From NCBI RefSeq assembly GCF_009765785.1, contig NZ_LMUT01000025.1:613254-677253 (forward strand): DNA of 64,000 bases, in the 5' to 3' direction. Each line of letters opens with the position of its first letter. The stretch's first letter is position 1. This stretch comes from Granulicella sp. L46 (GTDB lineage Bacteria; Acidobacteriota; Terriglobia; Terriglobales; Acidobacteriaceae). Below are positions 36,035-45,482 of the stretch, piece by piece. Below the pieces are notes generated by a model, which saw nothing but the letters and a program-made list of their open reading frames with translations, did no database searches and was not told the DNA's origin. The position numbers and the translations under genes were made by a program.

Positions 36035-37123
36035 ATGCCAGTACGCAAAACATCGAAGCGTCTCTACCTGATTCCTGTGCTGTCCAAGGCACTCGATATC
36101 CTCGAGCTTTTGCAAACCGAGAACCAACCGATGACGCTTGAAGCAATCCATCGGACGACTCGGATCTCCAAGACAACGGTCTATCGAGTGCTGAAGACCT
36201 TTGTGCACCGAGGCTATCTCTCACAATCCTCGGATGGAACGTATCGCCAGGTAACCCGAACCAAAAAAATGCGCTTCGGCTTTGCCGGCCAAAGTGCGGA
36301 CATGCCCTTCTCCAACGAGGTTACCGAGAGCCTCAAGGACGCGGCCCTCTCGGTCGGTGTCGATCTCCTCGTCCTCGACAACAAATACGATGCAGCGACA
36401 GCTCTCCAGAACGCTGAGGAGCTCGTTCGCAGCAAGGTAGACGTAATCATCGAATTTCAGGTGGACGAGCATATAGCTCCCATGATCGCGGACAAGATTG
36501 CAGGAGCCAACATCCCGCTCATCGCCGTCGACATTCCACATCCGCATGCCACGTACTTCGGGGTGGATAACTACCGCGTAGGAGTCGAGGCCGGCGAGAC
36601 CCTTGCCGCGTACGCAACGCAAAATTGGGGCGGCAAGGTCGATTGGGTGCTTGGGCTGGATCTACAGGAGGCCGGACAACTTGTGCAAAGCAGAATCACC
36701 GGCGCCTTCGCTGGCATCCGCAGCGGCATTCCCGATCTGCCCGTCGAGTCTTTTGTCCGCATGGACGGTCGAGGAATGCGCGATCGCAGTAAGAAGCTGA
36801 TCTCGGATTTCCTCATCCGCCACGCAAAGGACAAGCACATCCTCATCGCCACGGCTACGGATTCCAGCGCCCTCGGCGCGGTCGATGCCGTCAATGAATT
36901 GAAGCGTGCCAGACATGTCGCGATCGTCGGCCAGGACTGCATCGCTGAAGCCATTGAGGAGATGCGCAAGCCTCGATCGTCGCTCATTGCCTCCGTTTCT
37001 CACGAGACCAGTTCTTACGGTCCGAGCCTGATTCATCTCGGGCTGCTCCTGTTGCGGGGACAAACCGTGCCACCCTACAACTATGTGGAACATAAGCTGG
37101 TTACGCGCGAATCACTCCAATAG
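36035..37123 (+). CDS. Transcriptional regulator: IclR-type HTH fused to sugar-binding PBP domain
   Basis: Start at ATG 36035 (GGGAG upstream), 362 residues. GTG 36011 is an alternative. Residues about 11-66 are an IclR-type winged helix: LSKALDILELLQTENQPMTL, then TTRISKTTVYRVLKTFVHRGYL and SSDGTYR. From about 75 to the end is a periplasmic-binding-protein type domain (AALSVGVDLLVLDN, QNAEELVRSKVDVIIEFQ, ADKIAGANIPLIAVDIP, GTDxS-like ATATDSSALGAV, VAIVGQD) as found in LacI repressors and sugar ABC binding proteins. LacI proteins normally carry a lambda-type HTH, so the pairing here is unusual. Likely ligand: a rhamnose pathway sugar. Likely targets: the sites at 31684 and 34638. Both are inferences. 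Confidence 0.8.
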   Translation: MPVRKTSKRLYLIPVLSKALDILELLQTENQPMTLEAIHRTTRISKTTVYRVLKTFVHRGYLSQSSDGTYRQVTRTKKMRFGFAGQSADMPFSNEVTESLKDAALSVGVDLLVLDNKYDAATALQNAEELVRSKVDVIIEFQVDEHIAPMIADKIAGANIPLIAVDIPHPHATYFGVDNYRVGVEAGETLAAYATQNWGGKVDWVLGLDLQEAGQLVQSRITGAFAGIRSGIPDLPVESFVRMDGRGMRDRSKKLISDFLIRHAKDKHILIATATDSSALGAVDAVNELKRARHVAIVGQDCIAEAIEEMRKPRSSLIASVSHETSSYGPSLIHLGLLLLRGQTVPPYNYVEHKLVTRESLQ

Positions 37124-37385
37124 TAAGCATCGAGAACTGCATAGCGCATTCGCCAGGCAACAACCGCACCCCGGACATCGGCGCTCCCTGGCGTCGGCAC
37201 TTCCCCGCGACGCGACCTTCCCATCGCTCGTCGCCACCGGAGTGAAGTTATCCCTGCGCCAAAGTACGATTCAGTGACAGGCAAGCGCGGCTCCGGAAGT
37301 AGTCGTTTTCTCATTCGAAATAATTGCTGTATTGGTGAACATTGTGGAATGATAGGAGCGCGCACGGAGATAGGACGGGTTACGT

Positions 37386-39593
37386 ATGGCTACAAAGAGC
37401 GGTTTGCACTTTCTTGAGGATCGTTGGGACGAGGCGGTTGCCGCGAAGTTGGACGGCCCCGAATTGCTACGCTATCGTTCAAACCTCCTGGGCTCCGACC
37501 TCCGCATTACAAACTTCGGTGGTGGCAATACCAGCTCAAAGCTTGAGCAGATCGATCCCCTCGACGGCAGGAGCAAGCAGGTTCTTTGGGTCAAGGGAAG
37601 CGGCGGCGACCTTGGCAGCATCAAGCGCTCAGGCTTCGCGACGCTCTATATGGAAAAGCTCCTCGCGCTCGAGCAGGCCTATCGCGGCGTCGATCTTGAA
37701 GACGAAATGGTGGACATGTATCCGCTATGCACCTTCGGACACAACCCCGTCGCCGCCTCCATCGACACCCCACTCCACGGCTTCCTTCCGTTCCCGCACG
37801 TAGACCATCTGCATCCCGACTGGGGCATCGCTCTCGCAGCCTCCGCCAACGGAAAAATCAAAATGGAGCAGTTCAATCAGGAATTTGGCCACCATCTCGC
37901 GTGGCTCCCCTGGCAGCGCCCCGGGTTCGAACTCGGCATGATGTTGAAGAAAATCGTCGCGGACACCCCCGGCTGCGACGGAGTCGTCCTCGGCGGACAC
38001 GGCCTCTTCACTTGGGGAGACACTCAGCGCCAAAGCTACCTCAACACCATCACGATCATCGATCAGCTTGGGCAGTTCATCGAGCGCCACGGCTCTGCCC
38101 CGGCCCACAAACACTTTGGTGGAGGCGTTGTTGAGAGTCGCCCCGATCGTGAAGCGATTGCGTTGTCGATCATGCCCTTTCTGCGCGGAGTCGTCTCTCG
38201 AAAGCAGCGCTGGATTGGAAGCTTTTCAGACCTCCCACAGGTCCTCCAGTTCGTAAACTCTGCGCAGGCCGAGAAGCTTGCGCACCTCGGCACCAGCTGC
38301 CCCGACCACTTCATCCGCACCAAGATTCGGCCCATGTTTATCAAGTGGAATCCATCCGCAGACCCCGCTCAACTAAAGGAGTTGATCGCGACCGCGATCG
38401 AAACTTACCGTGCCGAATATGCCGACTACTACAAAAAACATGCACTCAAGGATTCGCCCGCACTGCGCGATGCCAGCCCGACCGTAGTCCTCGTCCCCGG
38501 CATCGGCATGTTCAGCTTCGGCAAAAATAAAACCGAGTCACGCGTCACCGGAGAGTTCTACACCAACGCCATCGGCGTGATGCAGGGCGCAGGTGCTCTC
38601 GGTGCAAACGAAGTATGCAATGAAATTCCGCAGGCTGGTCCAGCCGCGTCCTCTGACCAGTTCACAATGTATTCGAACTACGTCGCGCTGCCCCCGAGCG
38701 AAGCTTTCCGCATCGAGTACTGGAAGCTCGAAGAGGCCAAGATCCGGCGCCAGCCTCCAGAAAAAGAGCTCAGCCGCAGAGTCGCTTTGATCGTCGGAGG
38801 AGGCAGCGGCATCGGTCGCGAGGTCGTCCTCCTTGCCGCCGAACGAGGCGCCCACGTCGTCGTTGCAGACCGCGACGTAAAGGGTGCCGAGGCCGTTGCC
38901 AACGAGGCAGCCGCCCTTTACGGCAAAGAGTCCGTCACCTGGACCAGCATCGACATCCGCGATCGCACAGCCATCAAGTCGGCCCTCGATGCCACCATCC
39001 GCCAGTTTGGCGGCGTTGACATCCTGATCAATACGGCCGCGCTCTTTCCCTCCTCGCCCGACGGAATCATAAGCGACGCGCAGTGGGCTCTCACCCTCGA
39101 AGTCAACGTTACCGCCAACTACCTGCTCACCGACGAGACCGCAAAAATCTTTGCCGAGCAGGGAATCGACGCCAGCGTCGTCCTCACCAGCTCCGCAAAC
39201 GCCGTCGTCTCCAAGCGCGGCAGCGAAGCCTACGACGTCAGCAAAGCGGCCCTCAGCCACCTCGTCCGCGAGCTAGCCGTTGGCCTCTCGCCCAGGGTCC
39301 GCGTCAACGGCATCTCGCCCGCCACCGTTGTCAAAGGCTCAACGATGTTTCCCCGCGATCGCGTCATCGCCTCGCTGAAAAAATACAACCTCCCCTTCGA
39401 CGAAAACGCCACCGACGACGGTCTCCGCAATGAGCTCGCGCAGTTCTACGCGACGCGAACATTAACTCATCAGCCCATCGATCCCAAAGATTGTGCGCAA
39501 GCCATTCTCTTTCTCGCCGGCCCGCTCGCGCGTTGCACCACAGGCCACCTCATTCCAGTCGACGGCGGCTTGACCGAGGCCTATCTGCGATGA
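37386..39593 (+). CDS. rhaEW: Bifunctional rhamnulose-1-phosphate aldolase/lactaldehyde dehydrogenase
   Basis: 735 residues. Residues 1 to about 430 are a class II aldolase domain (LRITNFGGGNTSSK, LWVKGSGGDLG, TPLHGFLPFPHVDH, DGVVLGGHGLF), where His residues bind the zinc. Residues about 455-735 are a short-chain dehydrogenase: ALIVGGGSGIGRE (nucleotide-binding Gly motif) and YDVSKAALSHL (catalytic Tyr and Lys). The aldolase gives DHAP and L-lactaldehyde, and the SDR oxidises lactaldehyde to L-lactate with NAD+. The gene symbol follows the RhaEW naming of this fusion. It overlaps rhaB by four bases. The upstream gap of 262 bases presumably holds its promoter. Confidence 0.9.
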   Translation: MATKSGLHFLEDRWDEAVAAKLDGPELLRYRSNLLGSDLRITNFGGGNTSSKLEQIDPLDGRSKQVLWVKGSGGDLGSIKRSGFATLYMEKLLALEQAYRGVDLEDEMVDMYPLCTFGHNPVAASIDTPLHGFLPFPHVDHLHPDWGIALAASANGKIKMEQFNQEFGHHLAWLPWQRPGFELGMMLKKIVADTPGCDGVVLGGHGLFTWGDTQRQSYLNTITIIDQLGQFIERHGSAPAHKHFGGGVVESRPDREAIALSIMPFLRGVVSRKQRWIGSFSDLPQVLQFVNSAQAEKLAHLGTSCPDHFIRTKIRPMFIKWNPSADPAQLKELIATAIETYRAEYADYYKKHALKDSPALRDASPTVVLVPGIGMFSFGKNKTESRVTGEFYTNAIGVMQGAGALGANEVCNEIPQAGPAASSDQFTMYSNYVALPPSEAFRIEYWKLEEAKIRRQPPEKELSRRVALIVGGGSGIGREVVLLAAERGAHVVVADRDVKGAEAVANEAAALYGKESVTWTSIDIRDRTAIKSALDATIRQFGGVDILINTAALFPSSPDGIISDAQWALTLEVNVTANYLLTDETAKIFAEQGIDASVVLTSSANAVVSKRGSEAYDVSKAALSHLVRELAVGLSPRVRVNGISPATVVKGSTMFPRDRVIASLKKYNLPFDENATDDGLRNELAQFYATRTLTHQPIDPKDCAQAILFLAGPLARCTTGHLIPVDGGLTEAYLR

Positions 39594-41068
39594 GCGAACC
39601 TCCCCGGATCCCATTGCCTTCGCACGACAAGCGAGCGTCGATTGCCGTGGACCTGGGCGCAGAGAGTTGTCGCGTCTCATTGCTTCGCTGGCTCGGTGGC
39701 CAGCCTGCCATCACGTTGGTCCATCGATTTGCGAATGCCCCCCGCGAGATCGACGGTGCCTTGCGCTGGGATCTCGCGATGATCGAGGCGGGGCTCGATG
39801 AAGGCCTTCGGAAGTGCGCCGCCATCGCCACCGAAGGGGTCCGATCGATCGCTGTCGATGGATGGGCCGTGGACTATGTTCGCGTCGATCCCAACAATCA
39901 TCCCCTCGCCGACCCCATCTGCTACCGCGACGAACGCACCATCCGCTCCAAGCAAGCCCTGCACCAGAAGATCAGCCCCTCAAAACTCCGCGAGTTGACC
40001 GGCATTCAGGTGTTACGTATCAACACGCTCTACCAGCTCTATGCCGACGTCTTATCCGGGCTTCCCGACACCCCCTGGCTCAATCTCCCCGAATACATCC
40101 TCTCGCGTTGGGGAGCCGCCCCTGTCGCCGAATACACCAACGCCACCCACACCCACCTCATCGATCTCGTAACGCGCCAATGGTCCGAGGAGATCTTTCA
40201 GTCCGCCCACTTGAACGTCGCGTCTGCTCCCAATCTCGTTCCTCCCGGTACGCAAATCGGCAAACTCCGCGGCCCCCTCGCCGAACTCCCAGCTTTCCGC
40301 AACACGCTGCTCATCGCCCCCGCCTGCCACGACACCGCATCCGCAATCGCAGGCATTCCAGCGTCGGGCGACGATTGGGCGTACATCAGTTCGGGCACGT
40401 GGTCGCTTGTCGGAACCTTGCTCGATCAGCCACAAAATGGAGTCGAAGCTGCAGCCGAGAACTTCACAAATCTCGGGGCTGTCGGAGGCCAGATCTGCTT
40501 TCACAAGAACGTGAACGGCATGTGGCTACTCCGGCAGTGCATGGACGCGTGGGCATCGATAGGCCACGCCTGGACGATCCCCGACCTCGTTGCCGCGGCA
40601 GAAAAAATCCCTTCACCGCGAGATCTTCTCGATGTCGACGATCCCGATCTTCTACTGGCCGGAAACATGCCGCAACGCATCAACGCGCAGCGAGTGCGCC
40701 AAGGCCTTACTGCTTTGGACGACAGCCCCGAAAACGCTCCCGTCTTTGCGAGTCTGATCTTTCACAGTCTCGCAGCGCAATACGCAAAGGTCCTCGATCG
40801 CGTCGCGCTGCACAGCGGCAAAAGGCTGAAGCGTCTCTTCGTAGTTGGTGGCGCAAGCAAGAACGACTTTCTCAATCGTCTTACCCAGGAAGCTACAGGC
40901 CTCGAACTCCATCGCGGATCACCCGAGAGCTCGACCATAGGAAACTTCGCCGTCCAGTTGGCCGCCTTAGAGTCTGCAGGGAACAGAGTTACCGGCCCGT
41001 CTGCAAAAGACATATCGCACTGGTCCAGCCTGTTTGTCGCTGCGCTCACGCAACGTTCCATTCCCTAA
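39590..41068 (+). CDS. rhaB: L-rhamnulokinase
   Basis: 492 residues from ATG 39590, which overlaps the rhaEW stop (ATGA). The frame is open upstream but the ATGA start gives the family N-terminus with SIAVDLGAESCRVSLL, the FGGY kinase phosphate-binding loop. Further signatures are GWAVDYVRVD, ACHDTASAIAGIP, SGTWSLVGTLL and a late FVVGGASKNDFLNRLTQEATG for ATP binding. It phosphorylates L-rhamnulose to rhamnulose-1-phosphate in the cytoplasm, the substrate for the aldolase encoded just before it. Translational coupling with rhaEW follows from the overlap. Confidence 0.93.
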   Translation: MSEPPRIPLPSHDKRASIAVDLGAESCRVSLLRWLGGQPAITLVHRFANAPREIDGALRWDLAMIEAGLDEGLRKCAAIATEGVRSIAVDGWAVDYVRVDPNNHPLADPICYRDERTIRSKQALHQKISPSKLRELTGIQVLRINTLYQLYADVLSGLPDTPWLNLPEYILSRWGAAPVAEYTNATHTHLIDLVTRQWSEEIFQSAHLNVASAPNLVPPGTQIGKLRGPLAELPAFRNTLLIAPACHDTASAIAGIPASGDDWAYISSGTWSLVGTLLDQPQNGVEAAAENFTNLGAVGGQICFHKNVNGMWLLRQCMDAWASIGHAWTIPDLVAAAEKIPSPRDLLDVDDPDLLLAGNMPQRINAQRVRQGLTALDDSPENAPVFASLIFHSLAAQYAKVLDRVALHSGKRLKRLFVVGGASKNDFLNRLTQEATGLELHRGSPESSTIGNFAVQLAALESAGNRVTGPSAKDISHWSSLFVAALTQRSIP

Positions 41069-41761
41069 CCGACCCTTGACCTAAATCCCGTCCGACACGC
41101 CGCGCATTAATTATTTACTTTTCACTACCCGCATCCAGCTCTGGCGCGCTCGCCGGGTCCTGCACCGATGCCCCGGGAATTCCCGCCGCGGTACTCCAGG
41201 GGTGCCACTAAAGTCGCGCTTCCGGGAACCTGCTGGATCCTGCCCTTGGGCCGATGGCCAAGTCTTGTTATCAGACTTGGGTTCTTCAGCGCGAAACGCT
41301 CATGCAGAGAATGACCCCGCCGATTGGACTCGTGGAAGTCGATGTTTCATGAGCGCGGAGGTCGAAGCTGCTCGCACCGTGATAGCGAAGATTGCGCCAG
41401 GAATAGGGTTCTTGCCGAACGCGAGGAGGCCGCGCAGAAACAATTTCTGGCCGCTGAGGATCATCCACTCGACACCCCGGGCCAAGTAACGGAATAGATT
41501 GCGCTTAGTTGCATCGGGAGTGAATAAGGTGCCTCCTCCGAAGTTACTTGACAATCGTCAGATTCGAGGTATAGGTTTTCCCCTGTCTTCAAAGCAGAAC
41601 AAGTTTTTCCCTTGAAACTAAGGATTTCAAAAGGACCTCAACACAACACTGGCAGAAGGCGCTCGAACGCCGGCGGTGCCCAACTGAACCATGATCCAGA
41701 AGTTCGGAATCACGGTCGTTGAAGGAAGTTGTAATTGCAGCACGACATTACTGGAGGCAAT
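41069..41761. other. 693-base region between rhaB and the second receptor
   Basis: No recognisable gene. Frames on both strands (for example minus 41300-41554 and plus 41202-41489) look like noise or fully decayed coding sequence. The right half holds the promoter at 41549-41576. Confidence 0.4.
41549..41576 (+). promoter_or_regulatory. Sigma-70-like promoter upstream of the second receptor
   Basis: TTGACA at 41549-41554 and TATAGG at 41571-41576 with a 16-base spacer. This is about 185 bases before the receptor start, so the mRNA leader would be long. Confidence 0.55.
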
Positions 41762-44700
41762 ATGGTGAGAAGTTTGAGGCTGCAATTGATGTTGGTCTTT
41801 CTGCTGACAGTCCCTCAATTGGTTTGGGCGCAGGCAGGAACGACCGGTACGATCCTCGGAAGGGTCAGCGACAGCACAGGAGCCATCATTCCTGGAGCAC
41901 CAGTTGAGGTGACCAACCTTGCTACAGGCGTCACCATCAAGGTGACCACCAGCGGAACGGGCGATTACACTGCGTCCAACCTGACGCCCGGAAGCTATCA
42001 GGTATCCGTCCAGACGAAGGGGTTTTCTAAGACCGTCGTGAGCGGCATTACACTCGTCGTTGCACAGGAAGAACGAATCGACTTCCAGCTAAAGCTCGGA
42101 GCCGCGAGTGAAACAGTTCAGGTAAGCGCCAGTGCTGTTGCATTGGATACCGATTCGTCCGCAGTCTCCCAAATTGTCACGCAGCGGCAGATCTCCCAGC
42201 TTCCACTCAATGGCCGAAATTTCACCGACCTTCTCTTCATTGGCGCGGGTGCCGTCCAGACGGTCGGCGAACAAGGCCAGATGCGGCAAAATGAAGCCAA
42301 CGCTATCAGCATCAATGGTGCGCGGCCGGAATCCAACAACTACACTCTGGACGGCCTGACCAATACCGATACTGCTCTCAATACCCCCGCTGTGATCCTC
42401 TCGCAGGATGCCATCCAAGAGTTCAAGGTGCAGAGTGCGACCTATTCTGCGCAATACGGCTTCAGCGCCAACCAGGTAAACATCATCAGTAAGAGCGGAA
42501 CCAATCAGCTCCACGGGTCCATCTTCGAGTTCGTCCGTAACAATGCTTTTGACGCGATACCACACCAGACCATCACCAATAACAGCACTGAAAATCCGGA
42601 GTTGCGGCAAAATCAGTTCGGATTTGTCTTGAGCGGTCCCGTCGTGATTCCCAAGCTCTACGACGGAAGAAATCGGACTTTCTGGTTGGCCAACTACGAA
42701 GGCTGGAGGATTATTCAAGGCGGACACCTATCGGGCTATGCCCCGACGACGGCCGAACTGGGCGGCGATTTTTCGGCCGAAACTGCCACGCTTCCCGCCT
42801 ACGGAACATCAGCCTGCACAACACAATTGCTTGCCGGCAACAACTGCTTGCCCATTGATCCGCTCACCGGTCTGCCATTTCCCGGCAACATGATTCCCAG
42901 CGATCGATTTTCCAGGTTGGCGAATGTGACCTCCAAAACGCTGTCCACCGGCACGACCGATCCAAATGGAACGGGCCCGTACAACTGGTTTGCTACCGCA
43001 AATGCCAGCACCGTGACCGATCAGCAAACCTACCGCGGTGATCAGGACTTCAAGCGTTTCGGACAGATCTTCTTTCGGTACACCAAGGCAGATTACGACA
43101 ATCAAAATTACGCCACCGACTCACTCAACCTGAATGCCGGTGCAAATATTTTCACCGAGAATTCGACCAGTTGGACGGGCGGCTACACACTCGCACTTCC
43201 AAAAGGATTTATCAATGACTTCCGCTTCGGCAAACTCGAGGCTATTTCTATCCAGGGAGATAGCGCCGCCAGCCAAGCGGATATCACCGCCCTCGGCTTG
43301 ACGGGAGTCTTTACAAACCTGCCCTCATACGCCGCCGGATACCCGAATCTCACGTTTGGCTCAACCAGCTATATTAACGGCGGCAGTCCCGGCAATAACC
43401 CGACCACCAGCGACATTCCCGTATGGGAGTTCGCAGACTCGGTGTCGAAGCAGCATGGCGCTCACGCCTTCAGCTTCGGCGTGGACTACCGCTCCTGGGT
43501 GCAAAAGCGCAATCTCGCCACGAACTTCTTAGGCTCATACACCTATACCAGCAATCTCGTTACCCTTAACGGAACAGGCGGCACCAATGGCTGTCCCGTC
43601 GGAAATGTGACCTGTGGAACGGGCAACTTCTACGCGGATTACCTGCTCGGTTACTACAACGGCGCCGCAACCTTTCAGCCAGGTCCGTTCTCCGCAACCG
43701 GCGCAGCGCCCGGGCACTTGAATCAATATGTCTTCAAATATTTCGCTCCCTATTTCGAGGATGACTGGAAGGTAACTGCCAAACTCACCCTGAATCTGGG
43801 CCTTCGTTGGGACTTCCGTAGCATCCCTTATGCGAATGACCAGGCAGCCCCGAATGTCGGCAGCAACCAACTCTTCTGGCTTGATCCTCAAAATGTCAAA
43901 GGAGGACTTTGCTTTGCGGACCCGGAATTGTTGACTGACGGCATCGCTCCCGCAGGGAACGACTTCTACCGCTACTGCGGCAAGACACCCAGGGCGGCAT
44001 CGAAGCTCCCATTTGCTCCACGCTTTGGCTTCGCCTACAGCATCGACCCAAAGACGGTCGTGCGTGGGGGCTACGGTATCTTCTTCGACTCGTCTGAGAC
44101 TCGCGAGATGGACAACTCCGGCGATCAATATCCATTCCTCATTCGCACAAGCCTCACTTCTTACGCAGACAATCCGCTGAAATCGACCAACCAGCTGTTT
44201 ACCCCGCTGACCGCCGTCGCACCGGTGTCGGCCGCGGCAAATGGTAGCGCATTCACGGCGGTCATCCTTTCTGAATATCCGCAGAACCCTTATATGCAGC
44301 AGTGGACCCTTTCGGTTCAGCGCCAACTTGCCAGGAACACCACACTGGAGATCAATTACATCGGCAATAAAGGAACGCACTTGCTCGAACGATTCAACGT
44401 TGACCAGCCGGGCGCGCTGCCTTCCCAGGATGTATTACCTTGCAATGCCAATCCCGCCGATACAACTCATGATTGCCCTTACACGATGCGTCTCCCGTTG
44501 CCGAACTTCACCAGCAGCAATGGATTTCTCGATAGCAAATGGATCGGTTACTCCAACTACAACTCAGGCAACGTAAAACTCGAACATCGGTCCGAGGACG
44601 GCGTCGCACTGCTCGTCTATACCTGGGCGAAAAGTATGGATAGTAAATCTGCCGCTGCCGGCATCGGAGCCACCAACAGCTTTGCGGGTCCCATGGATTC

Positions 44701-45319
44701 AGCGAATCCACACCTCGACTACGCCCGGTCTGACTTCAACGTTGGCCAGCGTTTCGTCGCCAGCTATGCTTACCGTCTACCGTTCGGTCGCGGCAAGAAG
44801 TTTGGTGGAAACGTGAATCGTGCCACAGACGCCGCGATCGGCGGATGGGAGCTTACCGGTATTGGCACCTTTCAACAAGGCTTCCCCTTCTCGGTTCTTG
44901 CTACCGATCTGTATGGCCTCTTAGGCGCTCCTAACCAGCGTGCCAACGTCGATGGCAACCCTAAGGCTGGATTCCACAAGAGCACCGCGGAATGGTTCAA
45001 TACCTCGGTCTTCTCGCAACCCCTTGCAGGCACCTTCGGTAATAGCGGACGCAATATTTTGGATGAGCCCGGCATCAGTAACTGGGATATGGGCTTAGTG
45101 AAATACTTCAGCCTCACCTCGCGCATCAAGTTGCAGCTGCGGGTGGAAACCTTCAACACCTTCAACCACACCCAATGGGGAGTCGATCCGACCACCCAAG
45201 GCAGCAGTGGGCCGGGTACAACTGCCGAAGTCACCAACGTCAATGCCGGCAACTTTGGGCACCTGACAACGGCTCGACCACCACGCGTCATACAATTCGG
45301 CGGCAAGATAACCTTCTGA
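41762..45319 (+). CDS. TonB-dependent receptor, Oar-like with carboxypeptidase-regulatory N-domain
   Basis: ATG 41762 has GGAGG four bases upstream (41753-41757) and gives a signal peptide (MVRSLRLQLMLVFLLTVPQLVWAQ). About 1185 residues. The order is: Ig-like CarboxypepD_reg domain (TILGRVSDSTGAIIPGA, DYTASNLTPGSY), plug (QLPLNGRNFTDLL, ISINGARPESNNYTLDGLTN), then a barrel (FEDDWKVTAKLTLNLGLRWD), ending aromatic (GGKITF). It is only distantly similar to the receptor at 9273 outside family motifs, so the two probably import different ligands. The TPR gene follows in the same direction after a hairpin. With the rhamnose block directly upstream, import of rhamnose-containing oligomers is the simplest guess. 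Confidence 0.9.
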   Translation: MVRSLRLQLMLVFLLTVPQLVWAQAGTTGTILGRVSDSTGAIIPGAPVEVTNLATGVTIKVTTSGTGDYTASNLTPGSYQVSVQTKGFSKTVVSGITLVVAQEERIDFQLKLGAASETVQVSASAVALDTDSSAVSQIVTQRQISQLPLNGRNFTDLLFIGAGAVQTVGEQGQMRQNEANAISINGARPESNNYTLDGLTNTDTALNTPAVILSQDAIQEFKVQSATYSAQYGFSANQVNIISKSGTNQLHGSIFEFVRNNAFDAIPHQTITNNSTENPELRQNQFGFVLSGPVVIPKLYDGRNRTFWLANYEGWRIIQGGHLSGYAPTTAELGGDFSAETATLPAYGTSACTTQLLAGNNCLPIDPLTGLPFPGNMIPSDRFSRLANVTSKTLSTGTTDPNGTGPYNWFATANASTVTDQQTYRGDQDFKRFGQIFFRYTKADYDNQNYATDSLNLNAGANIFTENSTSWTGGYTLALPKGFINDFRFGKLEAISIQGDSAASQADITALGLTGVFTNLPSYAAGYPNLTFGSTSYINGGSPGNNPTTSDIPVWEFADSVSKQHGAHAFSFGVDYRSWVQKRNLATNFLGSYTYTSNLVTLNGTGGTNGCPVGNVTCGTGNFYADYLLGYYNGAATFQPGPFSATGAAPGHLNQYVFKYFAPYFEDDWKVTAKLTLNLGLRWDFRSIPYANDQAAPNVGSNQLFWLDPQNVKGGLCFADPELLTDGIAPAGNDFYRYCGKTPRAASKLPFAPRFGFAYSIDPKTVVRGGYGIFFDSSETREMDNSGDQYPFLIRTSLTSYADNPLKSTNQLFTPLTAVAPVSAAANGSAFTAVILSEYPQNPYMQQWTLSVQRQLARNTTLEINYIGNKGTHLLERFNVDQPGALPSQDVLPCNANPADTTHDCPYTMRLPLPNFTSSNGFLDSKWIGYSNYNSGNVKLEHRSEDGVALLVYTWAKSMDSKSAAAGIGATNSFAGPMDSANPHLDYARSDFNVGQRFVASYAYRLPFGRGKKFGGNVNRATDAAIGGWELTGIGTFQQGFPFSVLATDLYGLLGAPNQRANVDGNPKAGFHKSTAEWFNTSVFSQPLAGTFGNSGRNILDEPGISNWDMGLVKYFSLTSRIKLQLRVETFNTFNHTQWGVDPTTQGSSGPGTTAEVTNVNAGNFGHLTTARPPRVIQFGGKITF

Positions 45320-45352
45320 CGCCCTTTCGCAAAATGTTCAATCCGCTCAAGC

Positions 45353-45383
45353 CCAGGTGCCGTAGTCTGACTACGGCGCCTGG
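45353..45383 (+). repeat. Intercistronic hairpin between receptor and TPR gene
   Basis: Perfect 13-bp stem (one G-T pair) CCAGGTGCCGTAG / CTACGGCGCCTGG with a five-base loop. No T tract follows, so an intrinsic terminator is unlikely. Attenuation or mRNA 3' stabilisation of the receptor message is possible. Confidence 0.6.
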
Positions 45384-45482
45384 AGCAGTTCTCGAAGCAC
45401 CCGCAGATTTATAGAAAAACCCGCTCCAGCGAGGCCAACCGTTGCGGAAGTGATCCCGAGAGATTAACAGGATGGGCCCGCC

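Noticed and set aside
39814-41079. Arg/Pro-rich frame overlapping rhaB
   Set aside because: Composition is typical of a shifted reading of a GC-rich gene; rhaB is certain.
41300-41554. Minus-strand frame with a hydrophobic stretch upstream of the second receptor
   Set aside because: Overlaps the best promoter candidate, has no signature and no good start; could be decay debris but not supportable.
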